A stretch of 64,000 nt of DNA from Methylovirgula sp. (GTDB taxonomy: Bacteria; Pseudomonadota; Alphaproteobacteria; Rhizobiales; Beijerinckiaceae): contig NZ_JBBCGP010000001.1 in assembly GCF_037200945.1 (NCBI RefSeq), positions 434,001-498,000 of the forward strand, read 5' to 3'. The notes beneath the pieces are model-generated. The model saw only the letters and a program-made list of their open reading frames with translations. It did no database searches and was not told the DNA's origin. The position numbers were made by a program, and so were the translations under genes. Shown here piece after piece: positions 1 through 8,797 of this stretch. Within the stretch, counting starts at the first letter, position 1. Each line of letters begins with the position of its first letter.

Positions 1-768
1 GCGACGAGCCAGATTTATGGCTTCGCGGCCGGTGCGGACGATCACATCGCGCCCGATACGATGTTTGGCCTGGCAATCGGCGGCGGCGGCACAAACTGGC
101 AATTGAATGAGCTCGGCGGCGGCTCGTCCGGCCTGTTCCAGATGGGCGCCTACGGCACACGCCTCTTCGGCCCGGCCTATGTTTCCGGCGCACTGGCCTA
201 TTCGTTACAGGACGTGCGCAATTCGCGCGACGCCGAGGTCGGAACGTCCGATCCGCTGCACGGCGATTTCGTCGCCAACGTCCTTTCAGGGCGCATCGAG
301 AGCGGCTATCACCTGCCGTTTGGCGCGATCACGCTGACGCCCTACGGTGCCGTGCAATCGCAGACCATGTTCCTGCCGTCCTACGGCGAAGTCGGCGCCG
401 CCGGCGCTTCGTCTTTCGCGCTGACCTACGATGGCCGCACGACGACCGACACGCGCACCGAAGTCGGCGCCTGGTTCGATACCGACCTCCCCTCGCTCTT
501 CAGCGGCAACGTGAAGCTTTATGGCCGCGCCGCCTTCGCGCATGATTTCGAGAATGAGGGGTCGGCGACAGCTCTCTTCCAGTCATTGCCCGGTTCCGGG
601 AGTTTCATCATCGACTCCGCCAAGCCCGACGACAATTCCGCGCTCGTGACCGCCGGCCTCGAATATAAACTCGGCGCCGGCTGGTCCGTGCTCGCTAAAT
701 TCGACGGCGAATTCTCCGGCAACAGCACAATCGTCGGTGGCACAGGTGTCCTCCGAAAAGTGTGGTGA
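1..768 (+). CDS. Autotransporter beta-barrel domain, 3' end of gene (partial)
   Basis: The frame is open to the left edge of the window, so only the last 255 codons are seen. The protein is rich in alternating polar and hydrophobic stretches with many Gly, Ala, Tyr and Phe residues, and it ends in an aromatic residue (GVLRKVW). This is the usual end of an outer-membrane beta-barrel recognised by the BAM complex. The visible part has the length of an autotransporter translocator domain (about 250-280 residues). The passenger domain would lie outside the window, so the secreted function cannot be named. The gene ends about 220 bases before the tRNA-Glu fragment and may be the last chromosomal gene before the accessory region. 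Confidence 0.8.
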   Translation, partial: ATSQIYGFAAGADDHIAPDTMFGLAIGGGGTNWQLNELGGGSSGLFQMGAYGTRLFGPAYVSGALAYSLQDVRNSRDAEVGTSDPLHGDFVANVLSGRIESGYHLPFGAITLTPYGAVQSQTMFLPSYGEVGAAGASSFALTYDGRTTTDTRTEVGAWFDTDLPSLFSGNVKLYGRAAFAHDFENEGSATALFQSLPGSGSFIIDSAKPDDNSALVTAGLEYKLGAGWSVLAKFDGEFSGNSTIVGGTGVLRKVW

Positions 769-985
769 CGCCACGAAAAGATGGCCACGACGCGAGAAGC
801 TGTAAAATATCTGCTCAGGTATGCCCGCTTTCAAGCGGAGCGGATGTTGACCCCAAACGGCAATGATTGGCGCGAAGCGGTCGCTAGACCGTTCGCGGGC
901 GGCTCGCCTTTGAGTCGGAAGCGAACCTATATGTCGCCCCATAGAAATGAACGTGTTCGCAGTCGTATTCAGAATGGCCGAAATT

Positions 986-1036
986 TGGCGCGCCCAAGGG
1001 GAATCGAACCCCTGTTTTTGCCGTGAAAGGGCAAAA
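986..1036 (-). pseudogene. 3' half of a tRNA-Glu gene, probable attachment-site remnant
   Basis: Read on the minus strand, the segment contains a perfect five-pair anticodon stem with loop CTTTCAC (anticodon TTC, Glu). It continues with a T arm AGGGG-TTCGATT-CCCCT, the acceptor strand TGGGCGC, discriminator G and an encoded CCA. The expected 5' half (a GCGCCCA-like acceptor strand and a D arm) is absent upstream, so this is not a working tRNA. Phages and integrative elements often duplicate exactly the 3' half of a tRNA when they integrate. With this orientation the element should lie to the right and the autotransporter gene outside it. No intact tRNA-Glu was found in the window by eye. Confidence 0.75.
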
Positions 1037-1043
1037 TTCGCGG

Positions 1044-2172
1044 TCATCTCGAACTGCAGCCCTGCCGTTCTCTGCCCTGTTGCCCAATAAATCCAATTGT
1101 CCGATGGAACTTCAAGTCCGCAAGCGAGACTTCCTCCGCCCGAACGATATCCGACATAACCAAGTCCCGGCGACCCTCCGCAGCGGCATGTGCGAACGCC
1201 AAATCAAGCAGACGGCTGATACGGCGCGGATTAAATCCCGTGAGTCGCGCGCGGACATCTAGCGTAAGTTCGGGCTCAAAAACGTTGCCATAACGCACGT
1301 TGGCGAGGGTGTAGATGTTGTCGATAATCGCCGCGAGATCTTGAGGAGATGGATCGGGAACGTTGAGGACAAGAAATCGGTCGACGATCGAGGGCGCGAG
1401 ATCGGAAATGTCGTTGGCCGAGGCGATCCAGATGATTCTCTCGGCGCGCAGTGGGAACTCGAGATAATCGTCAACAAAACTTTGGGCGTTTTCTTCTTCG
1501 AGCAGCGTGTGAAAGACGTCGTGCGGATTTTCGTAGGAGTTTATCCGCACTGGCTTGTCGAATTCGTCGAGCAGAATAATGGGGCTCGCCGTCCGGCTTT
1601 CGAGAAGCGCCGCCGCAATCCGGCCCATTTTTGCGCCCTTCCAGGATGAATTCATGCCGCGCAGCCGAAAACTATCGATGATGTTGACGGCAATTTCGAC
1701 AATATCGGTCTCGAGCGCGCGGGCCAGTTGCTTACTCATGTAGGTCTTACCGATTCCCGGCGCGCCGACGAGCAAGATCGGGGGCAGCCGCAACGAGGTT
1801 GCCGTCACTTCGGACAGAAGCACGGCTCGGGCGATCAGTTCCGTCACATCGGAGAAATGCGGCGCCGATGGCACGGATCCGCCCCGCCATGGCGGTGCTA
1901 CCGAAGAGAAGTGGACGTTTGGGTCCGCGCGGATCAGCCAGTATCTGCCGCAGAACTCTGACGCGAAGAGTGTCTTCAGAGGGGAGACTCTCCGCTCGTT
2001 CCGCATCGTCTAAAGTTAGGGGCGGCGCGAATTTCTGGATTTCGCGTTCGATGGCGGCGGTGTCGTAAATGGCAAAAAACGTTTCCGAAGATTCGTCTGC
2101 CTGTCCCTGGTTCTGCGGCAGGTCCCAGGGCGCAGGTTCACTAAAATCCAGCTCGATGCCACTTTTGGGCAT
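1044..2172 (-). pseudogene. AAA-family ATPase (Lon/ClpX-like ATPase module), frameshifted
   Basis: Most of the protein is in one frame. It has Walker A GAPGIGKT, Walker B IILLDEFDK, a sensor-1-like IWIASAND and an arginine-rich lid (FNPRRISRLLDLAF). The N-terminal 100 or so residues starting MPKSGIELDF are in another frame and overlap it. The natural join is near 1855-1880, where one frame reads GRIRAIG and the other APHFSDVTELIARAVLLS, so one indel separates the halves. No protease or DNA-binding domain is visible. The gene follows the xseA/xseB-like genes on the same strand and stops 8 bases from the tRNA-Glu fragment. A DNA- or protein-remodelling role with the nuclease pair is inference only. 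Confidence 0.7.
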
Positions 2173-2354
2173 GAATCGATCTCCAATCGTGTGGATGGGG
2201 GTGATGACGGGCGCGCGACATCGTCCCGGGTGATGAACCCAGGGCGGACCGTTGCGGTTTGTTGAGGGAGGTTGGGCGCAGGAGGACCGAGAGGTCGGGC
2301 GCCCGTCAGGTTGCAGAAAGCAAAGTAAAGTCGGCTCTATACAGCAGAGGTAAG

Positions 2355-2626
2355 CTAGCTCACGGCGGGCTCCGCCGCGTTTGGCGTCACCTGGATGCGA
2401 TCGACTTCGGCATCGATTTCACGGCGGATCGTTTCGAGACGCTTGTGGCAGACCTGATAGGCCTGCATCGCGCGGCGGAAGTCGGCGACCAGACTGTCGA
2501 TATCTTCCGGACCGCCGTTGCGAAGCCGCTCTGCCACGTCGTGGAGCACGGCGTAATTCTCAGCATAGAGGCGCGAGGAGGCGATCTGCGACTTCGGCGT
2601 CTCGGTTTTGGGATTAGTTCAAGCAT
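2355..2626 (-). pseudogene. xseB: Exodeoxyribonuclease VII small-subunit-like protein, frameshifted
   Basis: The body of the small helical protein (YAENYAVLHDVAERLRNGG, then DSLVADFRRAMQAYQVCHKRL) has the size and heptad pattern of XseB, which assembles on the XseA coiled coil. The ATG at 2626 has a good ribosome-binding site (AAAGGA) but is in a different frame from the body. Joining them needs a -1 shift at a CCCAAAA run, giving MLELIPK-TETPKSQ and about 90 residues. The in-frame GTG at 2549 would drop the first helix. The gene lies between the large-subunit-like gene and the AAA ATPase gene. Identification rests on fold pattern and neighbour, not on sharp motifs. Confidence 0.6.
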
Positions 2627-2651
2627 GGATTTTCCTTTCTTCGATGTGTGG

Positions 2652-4237
2652 CTAGGCGTGAGGTTCCGCACGGCAAGCCACGGCGCCGTCACGGAAGATG
2701 AGTTCGAAGCTTGCGATTGAGCGGGCAGCATCGGCGCTGCGGATGATGCGCCGCTGGTGATCAAGTGGCAGCGCGAAGCCCCGCGTCAGCGTATTGTCGA
2801 TCCCAAGCGCATCCAGCGCCTGACGCCTCTGACCAAGCCGATCGCCTTCATTGGAGAGCCGGCGCCGCGCAGCGATCTCGATGGTACTGAACAGTCGTTC
2901 GAGGTCGAGTGTCTGCCTCGCAACAAGGCTGTCGGCGAGATCGGCCGGCACCCGGGGCGAAGGTCGTTTTCCGGCGAGGACATGCCAACGGTCGCGCGCG
3001 CCCTGCGCGATCCGGTCGTGCAGGTATTTTGTCTCGCGACCGACCTGGCCTGGCAACGCACCGGCCCGCGCGAGCAGGCTCTGCGCTTCTTGATCGAGGC
3101 CGATCGCGAGGTGACCAAGTTCACCCCGGAATGTGAGCAGATGCTCCTTGACCGCCAACCAGGCGTCCCGCAACTCGTCGCGGCGCTTGGCCAGCGTGAT
3201 TTCGAAACTATGGAGGAGTTCGGCTTGTTTGGCCGCAAGACGCGGCCGGACGATCTGCTCCAGAATTTGGTCGAGATCGCTTAAAGCCGTCGCGTAGCAA
3301 TTGGTCGCTGCCGCGGCGCGCCGGCGCAGGATCGTCTTGACAATTTGCAGCGCCTTGGAGGGCGTATCGGCGGAGCGCCAGGCGACCTCGTCCAGAATTG
3401 AATGATCTGACGCATGACCGAGCCCGGTGATCACCGGAACCGGCATCTGACAAATGGCCGGGCAATACTAACATGGGTCAATGCGCCGAGCCCGGCCGAA
3501 GCACCGCCGCCGCGAACGATAAGAACGAGATCGACATCCTCGTATTCGACCATGTGCCGGGCTTTGAGAAGCGCCTCAACAAGGCTCGCCGCGGCGCGCG
3601 GTCCCTCGAAGGTCGCGGGCAGCGAAGAGGCCTTGAGCAATCCCAATCCTTCGAGGCGGGCGAGCTCGCCTTTAAGGTCGGCCCAGCTCGCGGATTGATC
3701 CGGATGAATGACGGCAATGCGGGTAATCTCATCCGGCGGCCCGTAAGCTTTCTGAGCTTGGAGAACGCCCTCGATCGCAAGCTTCTCACGAATGGCCGCG
3801 ATGCGCTTGGCCATCAGACTGTCCGCCAGTGCCGGATCGAGGCCCAGGACATTGCCTTGGAGGTGATAATGGACGTCGAATTTCGGGCTGATCCGGAGGC
3901 GCGCGTGCACGCCTTTCAAGAGATCGCAATCGAGCGTCAGGCCGACCTGGTCCTGAATATCGCGAACCGCTGAATTGCCGACAAACGCACGCAAGTATGC
4001 GCCATTCGACGTATTCTCGACATCGGGCTCAACGAGTTCCAGCGAGAGCCCATATCGCGTCTGCTTCACATTGAGGACGACGGCGTCGACCCAGGCTTCC
4101 GGCGGCAGATTTTTTCGGATCGCACGGCCGGCCTCTTCGAGGAAGTTCCTCAGGCTGAGGCTTGGGATGGGAGCGGCAGCAACCTCATTCAATGAGGCGC
4201 AGCCGATCGCATCCGACGTTATGTCGGGTGTTGTCAT
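2652..4237 (-). pseudogene. xseA: Exodeoxyribonuclease VII large-subunit-like protein, frameshifted
   Basis: The first frame (4237-3431) has an OB-fold-like start (AWVDAVVLNVKQTRYGLSLE), the linker, and the conserved DVDLVLIVRGGGA segment of XseA. The second frame (3446-2652) resumes with QMPVPVITGLGHASDHSI, then the long coiled-coil region and a C-terminal HTLTRGFAL-type segment (here NTLTRGFAL). A single missing base near 3455-3461 (around CGGCCATTT on the minus strand) separates them. Exo VII degrades single-stranded DNA from both ends. The gene is an accessory paralogue: it is divergent in its N-terminus and carried with an AAA ATPase gene near an attachment-site-like tRNA fragment. It starts with ATG at 4237 and is the first gene of a three-gene minus-strand run. 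Confidence 0.75.
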
Positions 4238-4988
4238 GATATGTCCGTTTATTCTTGGGGTTTTTGGGGGGATTGAATTGAAACTGTACTATCTCTGCTC
4301 GGGTTAAAACTTGCTCGAGCTCGACGTACTTACATGCGTCTCAGCCAACGGGCGCGTCACGCGGCGCGAGGACGATGCTGATGAACGAATAATCTTCTTG
4401 GGGGAATAAACCAAAATACTCTGATTGATATCTATCCCTGTGAGCCGGATAGCTCCGAGGGGGGACCTTGACGCGGCGAGACTGACTATATGTAATTTCT
4501 GCTGCAGGCTGGTCCACGCTCTTGGGCGTTGCGGTTACTTTCAGAAGGAGAAACCTGCACCGATCCATCCTGTCTTCTGTCTCGCTGGCAATAAGAGGAC
4601 GCCCGGCGGCAAGTCAGGCGGGTTGCCGCTGCCGAGATCACAGAAACAGGCACCGCAAGCCGGGACGATACGGATGGCGCGATCGCCAGTAAGCGCAATC
4701 GCCGGTGAGATATTCGAGCGGGTCGTCCATTTCGATGCCCGAGGTGTATTTTGCCTCAGGCCGTGTCAGGCGGTATTGGCCTCGCGGCTGCATAGGGTGC
4801 AGCCTAACCACATATCGTGAAGTACAAGAGGTACCGGTCACAATTGAACGGTCCTGATTTCGTTCTCGTTGCAAACTGGTGGGTTCTGCCAGCGTCGGCC
4901 AATCCGCGTGTTGGACGCCCGCGTCTGCTTCAGTCTGGCGCGATTAGCCCCAAATGACCGGGCTGGGCGCTTACAGGCCCTGGATAAA
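4238..4988. other. About 750 bases with no supportable gene
   Basis: Several short open frames exist on both strands (up to about 131 codons), but none shows recognisable domain content, a convincing ribosome-binding site or codon bias matching neighbours. The first part should contain the promoter of the leftward xseA-like gene, and the last part the rightward hipB promoter. The stretch separates the exonuclease cassette from the toxin-antitoxin pair and may be remnant sequence of the element. Confidence 0.5.
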
Positions 4989-5039
4989 TTGTAATCTTCG
5001 TGCTACATATCCTGTAAATCTGTAGTGTGAAGGTTACAA
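4989..5039. promoter_or_regulatory. Palindromic operator upstream of hipBA
   Basis: Two 19-base arms, TTGTAATCTTCGTGCTACA at 4989-5007 and TGTAGTGTGAAGGTTACAA at 5021-5039, are inverted repeats matching at 15 of 19 positions with a 13-base spacer. The right arm ends one base before the hipB ATG and contains its ribosome-binding site (GAAGG). A HipB dimer binding here would block both transcription and translation start, the autoregulation known for this family. Confidence 0.6.
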
Positions 5040-5372
5040 ATGCCAACACCACACAATCCTCCTGCCGCCGTGCGCCGGGCCCTGCGAAAGCTCGGCGCGG
5101 ATATTCACGACGCCCGGCGTCGTCGGCTCCTGCCGATGGCGGTTGTGGCGGAACGGGCCTTCACATCCCGCTCGACTCTTCAAAAAGTCGAGGCCGGCGA
5201 CACCAGCGTCAGCATAGGCATCTATGCCGCCGTCCTACAGGCGCTCGGCCTTCTCGAGGGCCTCAGCCAGATCGCCGACATCAGCAACGACAGCGTCGGA
5301 CAGGCGCTTGCCAGCGCCAAGCTGCCCAAGCACGTCCACCTCAAGCGAGCAGCCGGAACCGACAATGGCTGA
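5040..5372 (+). CDS. hipB: HipB-like antitoxin, XRE-family HTH
   Basis: This 110-residue protein carries a helix-turn-helix of the Cro/CI type at about residues 12-70 (HDARRRRLLPMAVVAERAF, then SRSTLQKVEAGDTSVSIGIY). Its gene overlaps hipA by 8 bases. Proteins of this type bind the kinase toxin HipA and repress their own operon. GAAGG lies 6 bases before the ATG and is itself part of an imperfect palindrome that looks like the operator. The pair sits between the decayed nuclease cassette and an IS630 remnant but has no visible damage, consistent with a toxin-antitoxin module persisting in an otherwise eroding region. Confidence 0.85.
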   Translation: MPTPHNPPAAVRRALRKLGADIHDARRRRLLPMAVVAERAFTSRSTLQKVEAGDTSVSIGIYAAVLQALGLLEGLSQIADISNDSVGQALASAKLPKHVHLKRAAGTDNG

Positions 5373-6612
5373 CTTCGAGGTTCATATCGATCTCAATGGC
5401 CGCACGCGCCCGGTCGGCATAGCTAGGAGCAACCGCGTCCGCGGCAACGAAACCGTCGTCTTCGACTATAGTCCCGAATGGCTCGCCGATCCTGACCGCT
5501 TTTCGATCGAGCCGGCCCTCACGCTGACGCGCGGCGGATTCGCGCCCCTACCCGGCCAAGCCATTTTCGGCTCGATCGGCGACTCCGCGCCCGACACGTG
5601 GGGACGGCGCCTGATGCAACGCGCCGAACGTCGGCTCGCCGAACGCGAGAGCCGCGCCGTTCGCACGCTGGCGGAGTGCGATTACCTGCTTGGCGTCGCC
5701 GACGAGACTCGTCTCGGAGCGCTCCGCTTCCGCTGGCCGGGCGAAGATGCATTCCAAGCTCACGTCCGCAATGGCGTTCCCGCGCTGATCGAACTCGGCC
5801 GTCTCCTGCAGATCACCGAACGGATTCTGCGTGACGAGGAAACAGACGAGGATCTCCGGCTCATCTTCGCCCCCGGATCGTCCCTCGGCGGCGCACGACC
5901 CAAGGCGTCCGTCATTGATCAGCACGGGCATCTCTCAATCGCCAAGTTTCCGAAGGAAACCGACGACTACAGCATGGAGACCTGGGAGGAGATCGCTCTG
6001 CGGTTAGCCGGGCGCGCCGGCATCGCCACGCCGAGACACGAGTTGATAGAGGTCGCTGGTAAGGCAGTGCTACTGTCGCGGCGCTTCGATCGCCTCGGGA
6101 CCGTTCGAATTCCCTTCCTCTCAGCTATGGCGATGATGGGCGCACGGGACGGAGAACGCGGCAGTTACCCGGAAATCGTTGACGCCCTTGCGCAGCATGG
6201 CGCCCAAGGGAAGACAGACGCCTATGGTCTCTATCGGCGCGTTGTCTTCAACGTACTGATCTCGAATGTCGACGACCACCTCCGCAACCACGGTTTCCTG
6301 TGGCTGGGAAAGGCGGGTTGGTCGCTGTCCCCCGCCTACGACCTCAACCCCGTGCCCACCGATCTCAAAGCGCGTGTGCTCACGACGAATATCGACTTGG
6401 ACGAAGGCACCTGTTCGATCGACCTGCTGGAGGCGGCGTCGGAGTATTTTGGGCTCACGCTGCCGCAGGCGCGCGCCATCATCAAAGAGGTCGCCATCGC
6501 TACGGCGACCTGGCGTGAGACCGCCAAAGCGGTGGGCGCCAAATCGGCCGAGATCAACCGCATGGCCAGCGCCTTCGAGCACGACGATCTTAAGCGGGCG
6601 CTAGAGCGATAG
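5365..6612 (+). CDS. hipA: HipA-family serine/threonine kinase toxin
   Basis: The 415-residue protein has the HipA layout: an N-terminal subdomain (FGSIGDSAPDTWGRRLM), a glycine-rich loop SSLGGARPKASV near residue 180, the ATP-contacting lysine in SIAKFP, a catalytic segment ISNVDDHLRNHGF near 310 and the metal-binding LSPAYDLNP. HipA toxins phosphorylate targets such as glutamyl-tRNA synthetase and cause growth arrest; the target of this one is unknown. The start at 5365 (ATGGCTGACTTC) overlaps the hipB stop and gives the full family length. The C-terminus ends 5 bases before the stop codon of the IS630 remnant on the other strand, so that element may lie very close to the gene's natural end. 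Confidence 0.9.
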   Translation: MADFEVHIDLNGRTRPVGIARSNRVRGNETVVFDYSPEWLADPDRFSIEPALTLTRGGFAPLPGQAIFGSIGDSAPDTWGRRLMQRAERRLAERESRAVRTLAECDYLLGVADETRLGALRFRWPGEDAFQAHVRNGVPALIELGRLLQITERILRDEETDEDLRLIFAPGSSLGGARPKASVIDQHGHLSIAKFPKETDDYSMETWEEIALRLAGRAGIATPRHELIEVAGKAVLLSRRFDRLGTVRIPFLSAMAMMGARDGERGSYPEIVDALAQHGAQGKTDAYGLYRRVVFNVLISNVDDHLRNHGFLWLGKAGWSLSPAYDLNPVPTDLKARVLTTNIDLDEGTCSIDLLEAASEYFGLTLPQARAIIKEVAIATATWRETAKAVGAKSAEINRMASAFEHDDLKRALER

Positions 6613-6616
6613 CCGA

Positions 6617-7134
6617 TCACGTCGCATCGTATCCTGCAGCTACGAGGTAGTTCCGACATTCGTCTGGCGTAAAGCGCTTGAGAGCGTGGGCGATTGCTTG
6701 CCAGAGGTCCGGCAATGTCCGCGCGGCAGCGGCACGCAACAGCGCTTTCAATTTAGAGAAGGCCATTTCGATCGGATTGAAGTCCGGGCTGTAGGGCGGG
6801 AGATAGAGCAGGCTTGCTCCGACGGCTTGAATGGCCTCTCGCACGCCATGGACCTTGTGAGCGGGCAAGTTGTCCAAGATGACGGTGTCGCCCGGCCGCA
6901 GCGATGGCGCGAGTAATTGTTCGACATAGGCCAGGAAAGCCTCGCCATCCATGGGACCGTCCAGAACAAGCGGCGCGACAAGAGCATCCGAGCGCAATCC
7001 GGCGGTAAAGGTTGTCGTCTTCCAGTGATGGGGTGGACGCCCCCTCGACGGCATCAATGTGCCAAGGTGGCGGCGTTTGAGAGCCACTTGAAGGAGGGCG
7101 TCCGAGATGGAAGTGTGATCCGGCGTGGAATATT
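6617..7134 (-). pseudogene. IS630-family transposase, 5'-truncated remnant
   Basis: The readable part begins around HHWKTTTFTAGLRSDALVAP and continues through the DDE catalytic half, with the second aspartate in GDTVILDNLPAHK and the glutamate in YSPDFNPIEMAFSKLK. It ends YLVAAGYDAT. The N-terminal half, with the helix-turn-helix and first aspartate, is missing because the ISL3 inverted repeat starts at 7135. Residues upstream of the WKTTTF motif in the open frame do not look native. The stop codon lies 5 bases from the hipA stop codon, on the opposite strand. This copy cannot encode an active transposase. Confidence 0.8.
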
Positions 7135-8792
7135 GGCTCTGACTCAGATTTGCTGTGGTTAGGCTCGAGGCTCCTTCCGATTCGTCGGAGGAGCTACCAA
7201 TGGGTCGGCAATTTCCGCGCGCCAGGCTGGCGCCAGATGGTTTTGCGGTTGATGGCGTCACGGTCGAGGGCGCTCGCGTCCAGATCTTGTTGCGGTCTCT
7301 CCAGCAGTTTGGTTGTTGTCCGGATTGCGGTCGACGAAGTCGCCGGGTTCAGAGCCGATATTTGCGCCGCCCCGCAGACCTTCCGCTCGGCGGCCGTCGA
7401 GTCGAACTGGTCGTCGTTGCGCGCCGATTCTGGTGCGACGCGGTTTTGTGCGTGCGCCGCATCTTCTGCGAGCGATTTGAGTCTGGTGTCCTCTCTCCCT
7501 ACAGCCGGCGCACTGGGAGGCTTGAGACAATCGTCCACCATCTCGGTCTGGCGCTGGGCGGCAGACCCGCGGCGGCATTCGCCCTTCGTCTGATGATGCC
7601 TATCAGCAACGACACGCTTTTACGTGTCGTGCGTCGCCGCAGCGTTCAGACTGGCGCATCCGAGCTCACTGTCATCGGCATCGACGACTTCGCCTTCCGA
7701 CGTGGCCAGACCTATGGAACGATTGTCTGCGATCTTGTACGCCGTCGCCCTGTGACTTTGCTGCCGAACAGGACGCTGGAGACGTCTCGAGCGTGGCTGG
7801 CTGAGCGCCCCTCGATAAGGACGGTCGCACGAGATCGAGGCGGCGGTTATGGCGAGGCCATCGCCAAAGGCTTGCCGCACGCTGATCAAGTCGCGGATCG
7901 TTGGCATCTCCTGGAGAACTCAAGCCGCGCCTTTCTTGATGCGGTCGGCAAATCGATGCGGCAGATCAGAAGGGCTGTCGGCAGCAGCGTGATCGATCCC
8001 AAGCTCCTCACTTACGCTGAGCGGCTGCAGTACGAGGGATACCTGCGGCGGCAGGAGACGAATGAGGCCATTCTCAAATTGGCAAAGCAAGGAACGCCGA
8101 TCAGACAAATTGTGAGGGAGGCGGGACATAGCCGTAAGCTTGTGCGCGATGTTCTGCGCGGCCAGCGGAGCGATATTTTCCGGACAAAACCAAGTTCGTT
8201 AGATAGTTGGTCGCCATGGCTGAATGATCGCTGGGAGCAAGGAGAGCGAAATGCCCTGGCGCTTTGGCGCGAAATGCGTGCAGCGGGCTTCCTTGGACAA
8301 AGTGGCGTGGTGTCACAATGGGGTGCAACGCCGTCGCCTTGCCGAAAAGGCAGGCCAAAACGGACTGGCGCGAACGCCGTCAGCTCGGATCATCGCCCGC
8401 CTGATGACATCCGCCCGCGACGACTTGACAAGGTCGGAAGCCATGCTCGTCGCGGCCATTGAAGGAAACGTTCAGGACCTCGTCACCGCTCGCGAGACTA
8501 TCTTGGAGTTCCAATCCATGATCCGATCAAAGGCGGCCGCAAAGCTAGAAGCTTGGCTTCAAGTTGCGAAGGACACCCTTGTTAGCTCTTTCGCGAATGG
8601 TGTTGAAAAAGACCTAGCCGCCGTCCGGAATGCGATAACTTCGCCTTGGTCCAACGGACAAACGGAAGGCCAAATCACGCGCCTGAAGCTGATCAAGCGC
8701 CAGATGTACGGGCGCGCCAAAATTGATCTGTTACAGGCTCGGTTGACCGGCGCAACATGACTGATCGCCTTCAGCAAAAGTGAGCCAGAGCC
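7135..8792 (+). mobile_element. ISL3-family insertion sequence
   Basis: The element is bounded by 21-base terminal inverted repeats, left arm 7135-7155 (GGCTCTGACTCA start) and right arm 8772-8792, matching at 18 of 21 positions. It is about 1.66 kb and holds one transposase gene with a frameshift. ISL3 elements normally make an 8-base target duplication. The flanks here (left GGAATATT, right AAAGTTCA) do not match, and different broken genes lie on the two sides, so the copy probably took part in a deletion or recombination after insertion. Confidence 0.75.
7200..8760 (+). pseudogene. ISL3-family transposase, frameshifted
   Basis: From ATG at 7200 the first frame gives an N-terminal zinc-binding region (CCPDCGRRSRRVQSRYLRR, then FWCDAVLC) and DDE-type motifs (VIGIDDFAFRRGQTYGT and ARDRGGGYGEAI), then the region NLLEN-like DRWHLLENSSRAF. 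Near 8305-8325 the frame changes. The C-terminal part is read in another frame, with NGVQRRRLAEKAGQNG and the conserved end SPWSNGQTEGQITRLKLIKRQMYGRA. Joining the two frames gives about 520 residues, a normal length for the family. The single indel should inactivate the enzyme unless a frameshift is tolerated. Confidence 0.8.
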
Positions 8793-8797
8793 AAAGT

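Noticed and set aside
781..1026. Open frame of 81 codons after the autotransporter gene
   Set aside because: It runs through the tRNA-Glu fragment (RPRGIEPLFLP is the T-arm sequence translated) and shows no gene-like content.
4425..4820. 131-codon open frame between the nuclease cassette and hipB
   Set aside because: No domain, no ribosome-binding site and mixed composition; treated as non-coding.
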